From contig CAITIE010000069.1 of the NCBI GenBank assembly GCA_903892355.1, forward strand, positions 24,618 to 88,617: DNA of 64,000 nt. Direction: 5' to 3'. The position numbers and the translations under genes are program-made. Shown piece by piece: positions 25,249 to 33,718 of this stretch; the first letter of the stretch is position 1, and each line of letters starts with the position of its first letter. The notes under the pieces are model-generated. The model made no database searches. It worked only from the letters and a program-made list of their open reading frames with translations, and was not told the DNA's origin. The stretch comes from an uncultured Pirellula sp. GTDB lineage: Bacteria > Planctomycetota > Planctomycetia > Pirellulales > Pirellulaceae.

Positions 25249-27786
25249 CTATTGCACAGAGTGCCCTACTGAAAAACATTCCGCGTCACTGGAGAGATAA
25301 TCCCATGGGACCCTTGAGATCGCACCTGATTGTTCGAGTTTGAGAACCGCGTCCCGCATGGCTGTCTCGAAATTGCTTCGAGCCATGCGATCGCCAGCGG
25401 CGATGCTGCGCCAATCGATGACGAGGTACCGTACTATGGCTTTAGGTGCGACTGGGGCTTTCGGTGCGACTGGGGCCTTCGGTGGGTCGGGCAGACTAAA
25501 GTTGGATCGAAGCAACGGTTCGAGCGAACCAAGTTCCCCTGGTCCGACTTCCAGCGTCGGCACCGTGAGGAAAAATGTATCGGCAGTTCCGATCACCAGC
25601 CACCGATCCGTTGCGGGAGCGATCTTGGAGATCGTGGAGATGTTCTGCGAGGCAGGAAAGCGATTGATCCAATCGGTATAGATCGGGTAGGTCGATGGAT
25701 TGGCTGATAGGCTGTTCGAAGGAGGCGAAACGACCGAGTTCGAGCTCACAGCCCCCCCCTGCCCTGCCCTACCCTCTCTGTCTTTTGCTATGCCTTCTTG
25801 ATCTTCCCCCCTGCCCTCCCCTGCCCCGGAATTGTCAGGTTCTGCATCGCGGTTTATCGCTTTGGCTTGGTTGTTGGTCGGAGCATTGGCGATCGAAGCG
25901 GGGATCAGTCGATCGATGGCCACCAATAGGCGTGGGTCGGCGGTAGGCCAGGCGGCCAATGCGATGGTGCTCCATGCGAGCGAGATCAATCCAAGTGGGA
26001 AGAGCCAATAGCCGCCAGATCTTTCGCGAAGCCATTGGATCGCACGTGCGGCCGGCAAAGCCAGCATCGGAGTTGCGACAACCCAATCGCGATCGAGGTG
26101 GGTGGTGAACACCCACCAGAGAAGGATCCAAACCAACCATACGATCGACGTGAAGCGAATGTTTCGATCGCGATAGCCTAGTACAGCGCCGATCGCAGCA
26201 AGTGGCATCAGCAACAGTCCATGCGCCATGGAGTTCCAAAGGATTCCGTGGAATGCCTCGGCTACGTCGCGGAACGAGGCGCCGAGCATGGCGATGTTCG
26301 AGTGTGCAATCGCCAACGTCGGAAGGAAATCGTGGGATAGCGGCGGGCCATGCAGGTAAGCTCGAAGTTGCCATGGAACCGCAGCAACGATGGCTACCGA
26401 GAGCATCGCAATTTTTGCGATGCCGTATCGACTTGCAATGGAGTGACTTTTGCGGAGTTCACCTGTTCGATCGCGAGGGTCGCGGTAGATGACCCAATGA
26501 AGAAGAATGTTGCCGACGATGATTCCGAGTAGCGTTTGGTAGCTGAGAGCTCCAGTAGCGATGCACCACGCGCAAAGGCTGGGTATGGACTTTCTATTTG
26601 GCATTTGGATCAAAACCATCGATGCAGCGATCCAAAGCATTACCCCCCCTGCCCTGCCCCCGAGCCGGACCAGTTCGTGCATCCCAGGGTGAGCGACGAG
26701 TAGAAACGCGATCAGCGCGGCGGCCAACGCACCGGATCGCGAGCGGATGTTCGACGCAATCAGTAGGATTGCGATCAACCAAAGCGATGCGTGGAGGACT
26801 TGTCCGGAGAGCCATGCGCACGTGAGGTGGCGAAGCATGGCTTCGGGTGTTTCGCTGGGATTGAAGGTTTCTAGCAGCGAAGTGATGGCGAGGGCCGGCA
26901 TGATGCTCCCTTGAGGGCCGTTCGCAGCACGATGGAAGTCGAACCATACGATCGAGTTATCCAGAAAGTATTTTTTGGTCGAGAGCATCTCGATCTCTCG
27001 GACATCGGCATCGTAGCTGGGCAAGCAGGAACCGAGCAGCGCGATGGCAGCGAGCCAGCAAGAACCGACAACCGATAACCCGATCAAGCGACGGCTCCAC
27101 GAGGATGCGAACGATGGATCGTTTTCAGTGGATCGCGAATCGGGTTCCTCAAGAAACTCAAGAGGCTCAAGAGGAATCGAGCGACTCATGGATTCGGACG
27201 CATCGCGAGCAGAAGCGTTATCGACTTGAGGTGTAACGGCATTCGATCGAAAGGATCCGAAGAGCCATCGCAATGCGAGAGCTAGAAGCACCGTGGATAG
27301 GGCGAGTGGCAGGAAGGATCGCGGTCCGAAAATCCAACCGAGAACGAGAGTGAGTTGCGATAGGATCGCGTGGCCGATTGCGATCGAAAACCCGTGAGTA
27401 GCCATCGGGCCATTCCATTGGTCGAGCGATTCCCGTTTAGCGATCGGGTGGCCGATGCACCAGGAGACGGCTAGCCATCCTGACGCGAGGAGCAGCATGG
27501 GAATTCGGTCCAGCCATGTAGCGTAGATTAGGCCGCCAGTCCATTGTTTCCAGAGCTCGGACAGGCTGGCGACGTCGACCAACCAAAGTTCCAGTCGTGA
27601 GGTTTGTAGGAATTCTCCGTAGGGGTCGGCCAGCGGCATGGACGGAATTAGTAGCATTGCTGCCGAGTAGCCGACCAGGAGCAGTCCGGCTGCAACGATT
27701 GCGATCCATTTTCCTGTTTGTGGCTGTTTTTTTGGCACTTGAGAGTGGGCCGAGCGAGCGAAATCGTGGCTGAGAACTAAACTCAC
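25249..27786 (-). CDS. Large polytopic membrane protein, possible GT-C glycosyltransferase
   Basis: From GTG 27786 the product has 845 residues and more than ten hydrophobic helices up to about residue 640, then a hydrophilic C-terminal domain. An acidic loop motif (DADVREIE, after CLPSY) near residue 275 and DRDWVVATPMLALPAARAIQW further on recall GT-C enzymes that use polyprenyl-linked sugars, but I cannot assign a family firmly. ATG 27948 would overlap the divergent aldolase gene and give a non-hydrophobic 54-residue extension, so GTG is preferred. A Gly/Glu/Arg-rich insert (GEGRGEDQEG, GRAGQGGA) is encoded by a run of octamers at 25757-25826, and a second cluster at 26647-26659 encodes GGRAGG. 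Confidence 0.72.
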   Translation of the reverse strand: MSLVLSHDFARSAHSQVPKKQPQTGKWIAIVAAGLLLVGYSAAMLLIPSMPLADPYGEFLQTSRLELWLVDVASLSELWKQWTGGLIYATWLDRIPMLLLASGWLAVSWCIGHPIAKRESLDQWNGPMATHGFSIAIGHAILSQLTLVLGWIFGPRSFLPLALSTVLLALALRWLFGSFRSNAVTPQVDNASARDASESMSRSIPLEPLEFLEEPDSRSTENDPSFASSWSRRLIGLSVVGSCWLAAIALLGSCLPSYDADVREIEMLSTKKYFLDNSIVWFDFHRAANGPQGSIMPALAITSLLETFNPSETPEAMLRHLTCAWLSGQVLHASLWLIAILLIASNIRSRSGALAAALIAFLLVAHPGMHELVRLGGRAGGVMLWIAASMVLIQMPNRKSIPSLCAWCIATGALSYQTLLGIIVGNILLHWVIYRDPRDRTGELRKSHSIASRYGIAKIAMLSVAIVAAVPWQLRAYLHGPPLSHDFLPTLAIAHSNIAMLGASFRDVAEAFHGILWNSMAHGLLLMPLAAIGAVLGYRDRNIRFTSIVWLVWILLWWVFTTHLDRDWVVATPMLALPAARAIQWLRERSGGYWLFPLGLISLAWSTIALAAWPTADPRLLVAIDRLIPASIANAPTNNQAKAINRDAEPDNSGAGEGRGEDQEGIAKDREGRAGQGGAVSSNSVVSPPSNSLSANPSTYPIYTDWINRFPASQNISTISKIAPATDRWLVIGTADTFFLTVPTLEVGPGELGSLEPLLRSNFSLPDPPKAPVAPKAPVAPKAIVRYLVIDWRSIAAGDRMARSNFETAMRDAVLKLEQSGAISRVPWDYLSSDAECFSVGHSVQ
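25757..25826 (-). repeat. Six GGGNAGGG octamers, leftward, inside a coding region
   Basis: CCCTNCCC starts at 25757, 25762, 25767, 25809, 25814 and 25819. Most overlap with a 5-base period. They encode the low-complexity insert of the large membrane protein. Confidence 0.65.
26647..26659 (-). repeat. Two overlapping GGGCAGGG octamers, leftward
   Basis: CCCTGCCC at 26647-26654 and 26652-26659 encodes GGRAGG in a loop between helices of the large membrane protein. Confidence 0.6.
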
Positions 27787-27939
27787 GGTGTACCGTCGGC
27801 CTGCGACGGAGTCCAGGGTGGGCTCCCTCGTCGAGCGTAGAATCGTATTAAAACGATACTGGCGGTGGGTTGCGGTACCCTTTACGGTATCGTAGGAACC
27901 GTTTGCAAGCCAACAAGATTCTCTGTTATTGTTTCCCTT

Positions 27940-28947
27940 ATGAACCAACCACTTTCAGGCATATTTACACCGAATATCACACCACTGGATGCCAAAGGCC
28001 GGCTCGACGAAGACAAGCTTCGAGGCTATGTCGATTGGTTGATCGAGCATGGGGTCCACGGGTTGTATCCGAACGGGAGCACGGGCGAGTTCGTGCGCTT
28101 CACCCCGGAGGAGCGACGTCGGGTGATCGAGGTGGTGGTCGATCAAACACGGGGGAGGGTGCCAATTCTTGCAGGGGCTGCGGAAGCCAACGTCGCAGAA
28201 ACGATCCGAGCGTGCGATACGTACGGAGCGCTAGGTTGCCGTGCGGTCGCGATCGTTGCTCCGTTCTACTACCGGTTGGCTCCGGATGGCGTCTTTGCTT
28301 ATTTCAAAGAGATCGCTGACAATGTGTCGGTGGATGTCACGCTCTACAACATTCCATTGTTTGCATCACCGATTGATGTTGCGACGGTCAAGCGATTGGC
28401 GCAGGAGTGCCCTCGCATTGTCGGAATCAAGGATAGTTCGGGGGATATCCCGCACATGATGCGGATGATCTCCGAGGTTCGTCCTCTGAGGCCCGACTTC
28501 TTTTTCTTGACGGGATGGGATGCCGCGTTGGTCCCGATGCTCTTGGTCGGTTGCGATGGTGGTACGAACGCCACGAGTGGCGTGGTCCCCGAGTTGACTC
28601 GGGCGATTTACGAAGCATGCAAAGCGGGTCAATGGGACCGCGCGATGCAGTTGCAGTACCGGTTGTTGCCGCTGTTTGACGCTATGATTGCGACCGTTGA
28701 GTTTCCTGAAGGATTTCGACGTGGAGCCCAGATCCGAGGTTGGGATTTGGGGCAATCTCGCCAGCCGCTCACCCCGCAGCAAACCACCGCCGCCGATGTA
28801 GCGCAGCGAAGGATTCGGGAGATGCTTTCCGGTTTCGATTTCATGCAGACCAAGAGTTCGCTGTCCAAGGTCGTGGCACCGGATGCGAGCGATGCGGTAA
28901 TCGATCGGATCGTATCCGAGGTCTTGACGCAATTGCGTTCCAAGTAG
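27940..28947 (+). CDS. Dihydrodipicolinate synthase/N-acetylneuraminate lyase family aldolase
   Basis: From ATG 27940 the product has 335 residues. It begins [21 protein letters not shown] and has the substrate-carboxylate motif NGSTGEF, the barrel tyrosine in VTLYNIP and the Schiff-base lysine in [10 protein letters not shown] (about residue 165). These are the hallmarks of class I aldolases of the DapA/NanA superfamily. The specific substrate is uncertain: DapA, neuraminate lyase, 2-keto-3-deoxy-sugar aldolase and related members share these residues, and the C-terminal 40 residues exceed the usual DapA length of about 290. A longer frame from 27865 adds a non-conserved 25 residues. Confidence 0.88.
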   Translation: MNQPLSGIFTPNITPLDAKGRLDEDKLRGYVDWLIEHGVHGLYPNGSTGEFVRFTPEERRRVIEVVVDQTRGRVPILAGAAEANVAETIRACDTYGALGCRAVAIVAPFYYRLAPDGVFAYFKEIADNVSVDVTLYNIPLFASPIDVATVKRLAQECPRIVGIKDSSGDIPHMMRMISEVRPLRPDFFFLTGWDAALVPMLLVGCDGGTNATSGVVPELTRAIYEACKAGQWDRAMQLQYRLLPLFDAMIATVEFPEGFRRGAQIRGWDLGQSRQPLTPQQTTAADVAQRRIREMLSGFDFMQTKSSLSKVVAPDASDAVIDRIVSEVLTQLRSK

Positions 28948-29053
28948 CCTTCAGTCCAAGTCATCAGCGCGGGTCGATCGGCGCAGCATGTTGAGTGCGC
29001 TGCGCCCCCATGGATCCCAGTGAAAAGTAATAGGAGCTGTAAAGATTCGAGAG

Positions 29054-29449
29054 GTGCAGGATCGCGACTGGGAAGCTCGAGTGCTGTCGGTGATTGAGTC
29101 GCGCAGTCGGGCGTTGGGATGGCTTTCGATGGCGTCCATCATGGGGGCTGTACTCTATGTAGGGATTGCCTCATCGTCGAACGTGCGCGAGGAAGATTTG
29201 GGGACACCGTTTGTGCTCGATTTGAACCGAGCGAGCGAAGCCGAACTCAATTTGTTGCCGGGGGTCGGACCAAAAATGGTGCGGTCCATTCTGGATTACC
29301 GCCAATCTCAGGGCGGATTTGATAGCGTTGAAGATCTCATGGAGATTCCAGGGATTAAGGAGGGGCGATTGAGGCAGTTGGCCCCGTATGTGCGTGTCGG
29401 GCAAAATTCCGCTTCGGGAATCATCAGCGATCCGGCTACGAAAAAGTGA
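29054..29449 (+). CDS. ComEA-like helix-hairpin-helix protein
   Basis: A GTG at 29054 begins a 131-residue protein, about 20 bases after a TAGGAG. One hydrophobic helix near residues 24-40 would anchor it to the membrane. The rest is a tandem helix-hairpin-helix: LNRASEAELNLLPGVGPKMVRSILDYR and FDSVEDLMEIPGIKEGRLRQLAPYV. This is the ComEA plan, a periplasmic DNA receptor for natural transformation, but many small HhH proteins share it and no comEC or comEB is visible here. It precedes uvrB by about 110 bases, which carry a promoter candidate. Confidence 0.82.
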   Translation: MQDRDWEARVLSVIESRSRALGWLSMASIMGAVLYVGIASSSNVREEDLGTPFVLDLNRASEAELNLLPGVGPKMVRSILDYRQSQGGFDSVEDLMEIPGIKEGRLRQLAPYVRVGQNSASGIISDPATKK

Positions 29450-29480
29450 CAGGAACGGTCGCGTGGGGATCTGTTACGGA

Positions 29481-29507
29481 TTGACTCCCTGGTCGATGCC
29501 TTACAAT
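29481..29507 (+). promoter_or_regulatory. Sigma-70-like promoter candidate for uvrB
   Basis: TTGACT (29481-29486) and TACAAT (29502-29507) each match the consensus at 5 of 6 positions, with a short 15-base spacer, about 50 bases before the uvrB start. I see no convincing LexA box. Confidence 0.45.
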
Positions 29508-29558
29508 CGTAGCGGCAGATTCCTCGGGACAGTAACTTTTTGGTAGAGACTACCGCGC

Positions 29559-31652
29559 ATGCATTATCTGGAAGGTCCGATCGAGTTCGATTTGGATAGT
29601 CGTTTCAAACCTGCTGGGGATCAGCCGCAGGCTATCGATGCGCTGGTTCGGGGGATACGGAATGGTGACAAGCATCAGGTGCTGATGGGGGTAACCGGCT
29701 CCGGAAAGACCTTCACGATGGCCAACGTGATCGCTGCGGTTCAGCGTCCAACGTTGGTATTGAGCCACAATAAAACGCTTGCGGCCCAGTTGTATGCCGA
29801 GTTCCGGGATTTCTTTCCCCGCAATGCTGTCCACTATTTTGTGAGTTATTACGACTACTACCAGCCCGAAGCATATATCCCGCAGCGCGATATCTACATC
29901 GAGAAGGATGCATCGATCAATGAGGAGATCGATCGTTTGCGATTGGCTGCGACCAGTGCTCTGGTCAGTCGTCGCGACTGCATCATCGTCGCCAGTGTTT
30001 CCTGCATCTACGGTTTAGGGTCTCCGGAGGAGTACCGACGGATGGTGATCCCGATTCGTGTTGGAGAGGCATTTCAGCGCGAGGATTTGATCTTGCGGCT
30101 GATCGATATCCAGTACGAACGAAACGATATCGCATTCGAACGCAGTCGGTTCCGAATTCGGGGGGATACGATCGAGCTGTGGCCGTCGTACGAAGAGTTT
30201 GCGTATCGGATTGAAATGTGGGGTGACGAAATCGAGCAGATATCGATCATCAATCCGGTGAGTGGCGAGGCGATATCCCGGCACAAGGAAGTTTACATCT
30301 ATCCGGCGAAGCACTTTGTGACGTCCGAGGATCGGATCTTGAGCGCGGTGCGAGTGATCAAGCAAGAGCTCGAGCAGCAACTTGAAAAGTTCAAGTCCGA
30401 AGGAAAACTTCTCGAGGCGCAGCGGCTCAATGCGAGAACACGGTTTGACATCGAGATGCTGCAGCAAGTCGGTTATTGTCCCGGGATCGAAAATTACTCG
30501 CGTCCTTTGTCCGGTAAACCACCAGGTGCCACCCCCGACACGCTCTACGATTTCTTTCCAAAAGACTTTTTGTTGATGATCGATGAATCGCACGTCACGG
30601 TTCCACAAGTGCGAGCAATGTATTCTGGGGACCGTAGCCGCAAAACAACACTGGTAGACCATGGTTTCCGGCTTCCTTGTGCGCTCGACAACCGGCCGAT
30701 GAAATTCGAAGAATGGGAACAGAAGAGCGGCCAAGTCATCTTTGTGTCAGCGACGCCGAGCGATTATGAGCTTGAGAAGACCGGTGGCGAAGTCGTCGAG
30801 CAAGTCATCAGGCCGACGGGATTGCTGGATCCACTGATCGAAGTGGTGCCGGCGCAAGGCCAGGTGATGCATTTGCTGGGTCAGATTCGCCAACGCGTCG
30901 CTATGGGAGACCGAACGCTGGTGACCGCGCTCACGAAACGTTTGGCGGAGGACTTGGCGAACTTCTTCACCGATCACGATGTGAAGTGCCGTTGGTTGCA
31001 CAGTGAACTTGACGCGTTCGAGCGGGTTGAGTTACTGCGCGAGTTGCGGGATGGTCGCTGCGAAGTCCTCGTAGGAGTCAACCTGCTCCGCGAAGGCCTG
31101 GACTTGCCCGAGGTTTCCCTGGTTGCCATCCTGGATGCCGACAAAGAAGGATTTCTACGAAGTGAGACATCGTTGATCCAAACCATCGGCCGAGCCGCTC
31201 GGAATGCGAACTCGAAAGTTATCTTGTACGCCGATACGATCACGAACTCCATGCAGATCGCGATCGAGGAAACGCGGCGTCGTCGCAAGCGGCAAGAAGA
31301 GTACAACGCGGAGCATGGAATTACCCCTGAGACGGTGAAGAAGGGGATTGTCGCCAGCATTCATGAAGCGGCTGAGGCTAGGAAACGGGCACGCGATATA
31401 GTGCGTCGCGACCCGGTAGGACAGGTGATCACAGAAGCGTATCTGAAGACGCTCGAAGAGGAGATGCTCGCCGCGGCGGAGAACCTCGAGTTCGAGAGGG
31501 CTGCGGCTCTTCGGGATAAAATTATGCGTTCGAAGGAGCGCATTGGAGAGCCGCTCGAAGAAGACTCGGCGGACTCAGAGCGAGTCGTCGGTGCTCGCCA
31601 GAAGAAACGGGCTGGCAAATCCTCAAGTGGTCGTGTACCACGAAGGAAGTAG
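29559..31652 (+). CDS. uvrB: Excinuclease ABC subunit B
   Basis: The 697-residue protein is a full UvrB. It shows FKPAGDQPQAIDALV, Walker A GVTGSGKTFTMANV (about residue 46), the hydrophobic beta-hairpin SYYDYYQPEAYIP (about 97), MIDESHVTVPQVRAMYSGDR, motif V/VI sequences GVNLLREGLDLPEVSLVAILDADKEGFLR and TIGRAARN, and a C-terminal UVR domain that binds UvrC (MLAAAENLEFERAAALRDKI, about 640). It loads at DNA lesions with UvrA and positions UvrC for dual incision. A basic tail (KKRAGKSSSGRVPRRK) extends beyond the usual end. ATG 29559 gives the expected N-terminus. Confidence 0.97.
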   Translation: MHYLEGPIEFDLDSRFKPAGDQPQAIDALVRGIRNGDKHQVLMGVTGSGKTFTMANVIAAVQRPTLVLSHNKTLAAQLYAEFRDFFPRNAVHYFVSYYDYYQPEAYIPQRDIYIEKDASINEEIDRLRLAATSALVSRRDCIIVASVSCIYGLGSPEEYRRMVIPIRVGEAFQREDLILRLIDIQYERNDIAFERSRFRIRGDTIELWPSYEEFAYRIEMWGDEIEQISIINPVSGEAISRHKEVYIYPAKHFVTSEDRILSAVRVIKQELEQQLEKFKSEGKLLEAQRLNARTRFDIEMLQQVGYCPGIENYSRPLSGKPPGATPDTLYDFFPKDFLLMIDESHVTVPQVRAMYSGDRSRKTTLVDHGFRLPCALDNRPMKFEEWEQKSGQVIFVSATPSDYELEKTGGEVVEQVIRPTGLLDPLIEVVPAQGQVMHLLGQIRQRVAMGDRTLVTALTKRLAEDLANFFTDHDVKCRWLHSELDAFERVELLRELRDGRCEVLVGVNLLREGLDLPEVSLVAILDADKEGFLRSETSLIQTIGRAARNANSKVILYADTITNSMQIAIEETRRRRKRQEEYNAEHGITPETVKKGIVASIHEAAEARKRARDIVRRDPVGQVITEAYLKTLEEEMLAAAENLEFERAAALRDKIMRSKERIGEPLEEDSADSERVVGARQKKRAGKSSSGRVPRRK

Positions 31653-31668
31653 CTGTTACGAGGGTTTC

Positions 31669-32205
31669 TTAGTTGATGGACGCGTGCGAAGATTCTCCCG
31701 ATAAATTGGCCCGCACCAGCACATCGTCGAGTCGATGTCTGAGTAAATCCATTTGGTCATGGCACAACGCTTGTCCGATTTGGCTTGCAAGGAATAAGCC
31801 TGCGTAGAGGATCGCGGTTGCGATCACGATTGCCCAACCCCACGGGAATTGCCCGATCATCCATTGAGATCCGCCAAAGATAGCGGCGAAAAAGATAGAA
31901 CAAAAAAAGAGGAGGTAGAAGATCCATACCAATGTCCATACGTTGGGCCGCGGAGCGAATCGGCCGAATAAAACGCAGTGATCGGGCGCGTGGTCTTCTA
32001 GAAAATAGACGGAGAGGTGAGGTGACCAAAGGCGATGCGAATGGGGTTCGAGATGAAATTCTGCGTAGTCCCCATGGCTCAGATAAAGTGTTTCGTCGTT
32101 CATCTCGAGCAGGATTGATGAAAAACGCGAGATCGCTTCCTGCCTCGGATGAGGAATGTTCAGCGTGAAGGTTGGCCGGATCGCGAGTTGAACCCATTGA
32201 ACCAT
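31669..32205 (-). CDS. Small membrane protein, unknown function
   Basis: From ATG 32205 the protein has 178 residues. The N-terminal half is a soluble domain (VQWVQLAIRPTFTLNI, then LYLSHGDYAEFHL) and the C-terminal half has two hydrophobic helices, LVWIFYLLFFCSIFFAAIFGG and GWAIVIATAILYAGLFLAS, followed by a short charged tail. No family recognised. A longer frame from 32310 would overlap the LON-domain gene upstream on the same strand, so the internal ATG, about 38 bases after that gene's stop, is preferred. Confidence 0.68.
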   Translation of the reverse strand: MVQWVQLAIRPTFTLNIPHPRQEAISRFSSILLEMNDETLYLSHGDYAEFHLEPHSHRLWSPHLSVYFLEDHAPDHCVLFGRFAPRPNVWTLVWIFYLLFFCSIFFAAIFGGSQWMIGQFPWGWAIVIATAILYAGLFLASQIGQALCHDQMDLLRHRLDDVLVRANLSGESSHASIN

Positions 32206-32242
32206 CGCTTCGGCTCCATGCCATTCTCGTTGGCAGTGAATG

Positions 32243-32956
32243 CTAGTTGACGCTGAATGGAGGTGGGAACCCACGACGAATGCTTTGAGACGATTCTTCT
32301 TTAGCGTCATCTGGTTCCACCAAGGTGGTCAGGTTGTCCATGAGGACTTTGAAACGGCTCTCGATTTTGGGTTCGCCGAGCAAGTACTGTTTAACGGCTA
32401 TGGGCAAGTTGACTGCGTAGGCGATGACGTCTGTCAGGATGCCCAGCGGCAATTGGCGGGTTAGCAAGTCCGAAAACGTTTTTGAGTTTGCTGCATCCTT
32501 CGGGATCATGGTTCGGAAGACATCCAGCAATTGGTCGCGGCAGGTTTCTTCCAAGCTTTCATCGTCGAATGGAATGTCTTCGATGATTTCAACCTTGGCT
32601 TGGCGGAAGGGGGTCTCCACCTGGATTTCTTCCAAAACACGAGCACGCTGTATGCCGGCCAGGAAAATGTTGTGTCGGCCATCGCCGGTGGGTGAATGGG
32701 AGATAATTCGTCCGATGCAGACCACTCCCGATAGTCGAGGTTGGTCGTTGAAGTTGGATTCCCATCCCTGCTCGAGCAGGGCCATGGTGATCAAGTGATC
32801 GGATTCCAGAGCCTCGGAGAGCATGTCGCAGTATCGGGGTTCGAAAATATGCAAGGCTTGGATGACGTGCGGGAAAAGGACGAGATTCGGCAATGGAAAA
32901 AGCCGGACGGTGCCGTCAAATTCCTCCGGTAAGCCGATGTTTTCCCAGTGTCCCAT
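32243..32956 (-). CDS. Stand-alone LON substrate-binding-domain protein
   Basis: The 237-residue protein contains only the N-terminal LON domain: VRLFPLPNLVLFPHVIQALHIFEPRY at residues 17-42 and CIGRIISHSPTGDGRHNIFLAGIQRARVLEEI at about 80-112. The AAA and protease domains of Lon are absent, as in other free-standing LON-domain proteins, whose role is not known. It is the first gene of a probable two-gene minus-strand unit with the small membrane protein. A basic-residue-poor C-terminus ends at FPPPFSVN. Confidence 0.88.
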   Translation of the reverse strand: MGHWENIGLPEEFDGTVRLFPLPNLVLFPHVIQALHIFEPRYCDMLSEALESDHLITMALLEQGWESNFNDQPRLSGVVCIGRIISHSPTGDGRHNIFLAGIQRARVLEEIQVETPFRQAKVEIIEDIPFDDESLEETCRDQLLDVFRTMIPKDAANSKTFSDLLTRQLPLGILTDVIAYAVNLPIAVKQYLLGEPKIESRFKVLMDNLTTLVEPDDAKEESSQSIRRGFPPPFSVN

Positions 32957-33146
32957 TGTTGCCTACGTTCCCGATTGCTCGCTCGACGCTGCTTTGCTGA
33001 ACAACGAACTGCCAGATGAAAGGTATCTGCCAGTCGGCGTAAGCCGAACGGCACCCCCGGAAAACCAGGAGTTGCCGCGACGGTCATCCCACAAGCGACC
33101 CGCACCTTCTTCCCACGCACGGGAGTATAGCATTCAGGCTAGTCCG

Positions 33147-33179
33147 GCCCCCCGGCTCTTCGGGGGATGGGGGCTTTTT
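33147..33179 (+). terminator. Orphan terminator-like hairpin
   Basis: A GC-rich stem (GCCCCC near 33147 with GGGGGC at 33169-33174, plus inner C/G pairs around the loop CTCTTC) is followed by TTTTT. No plus-strand gene lies upstream, so it would end a short untranslated RNA or an attenuated transcript, or be fortuitous. Confidence 0.35.
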
Positions 33180-33377
33180 GCCAAAATACGTCCCCTTCAA
33201 TGAAATGCGGACCCGTAAATACGTAGTCAGATGCGTTGTTTCGGTGGTTTGGGGGGGCGGCTGGGTGTTTGAGGGCTGGGCTTTGTTTTCAAAATGATTG
33301 CAGCGATGAAATCGCAATGATGACAACGCGGAAATAAATACCTTTGTGGATCGGGAAAGGCGAAACAAAAGGGTACA

Positions 33378-33408
33378 AAAGGGGGGCTGATCCACTATAA
33401 TGAGGATC
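33378..33408 (+). promoter_or_regulatory. Promoter candidate with flanking inverted repeat
   Basis: TATAAT (33396-33401) is a perfect -10 box. The -35 region is weak. GATCC (33389-33393) and GGATC (33404-33408) form an inverted repeat around the -10, a plausible operator. The DUF1501 gene starts 318 bases downstream. Confidence 0.4.
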
Positions 33409-33718
33409 CCTCCGGCATGCAGTATTTCCCAGACTGCCGCCTGTAATCCCTCCTAAATGGTGACAACATCGATACGGTTTTTGGTTTGGATTCTCGGGCG
33501 GCATACCGAGATTTGCATACCGATCTTTCCTGTATCGAGGCTGACGCCAAACCTGCGTTGCATGCAGCGTTGCCGTATTGCATGCTGTGTTGCCGACAAA
33601 CCTATTTCAAACAACCAACCGCGAACAAGCTTGACGTATCGGCGGTCGACCGCTTAGCCAGCGAATCGAATCCTCCAGCGTACCGAAAGCACGACCGCAC
33701 TAAAACGAAGGAGTATTG

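Larger units (their letters stand above)
32957..33718. other. Long divergent leader region
   Basis: This 760-base gap holds no convincing gene but is rich in signals. It has an orphan terminator-like hairpin (33147-33179), a perfect TATAAT (33396-33401) with flanking inverted repeats, a 9-base direct repeat GCATACCGA (33501-33509 and 33515-33523) and an 18-base direct repeat beginning TTGCATGC (33558-33575 and 33578-33595, two mismatches). The operon at 33719 thus probably has a leader of about 300 bases. Confidence 0.6.

Noticed and set aside
28980..29006. Hairpin GGCGCAGC/GCTGCGCC after the aldolase gene
   Set aside because: Good stem but no T-run, and C-rich sequence follows; not supportable as a terminator.
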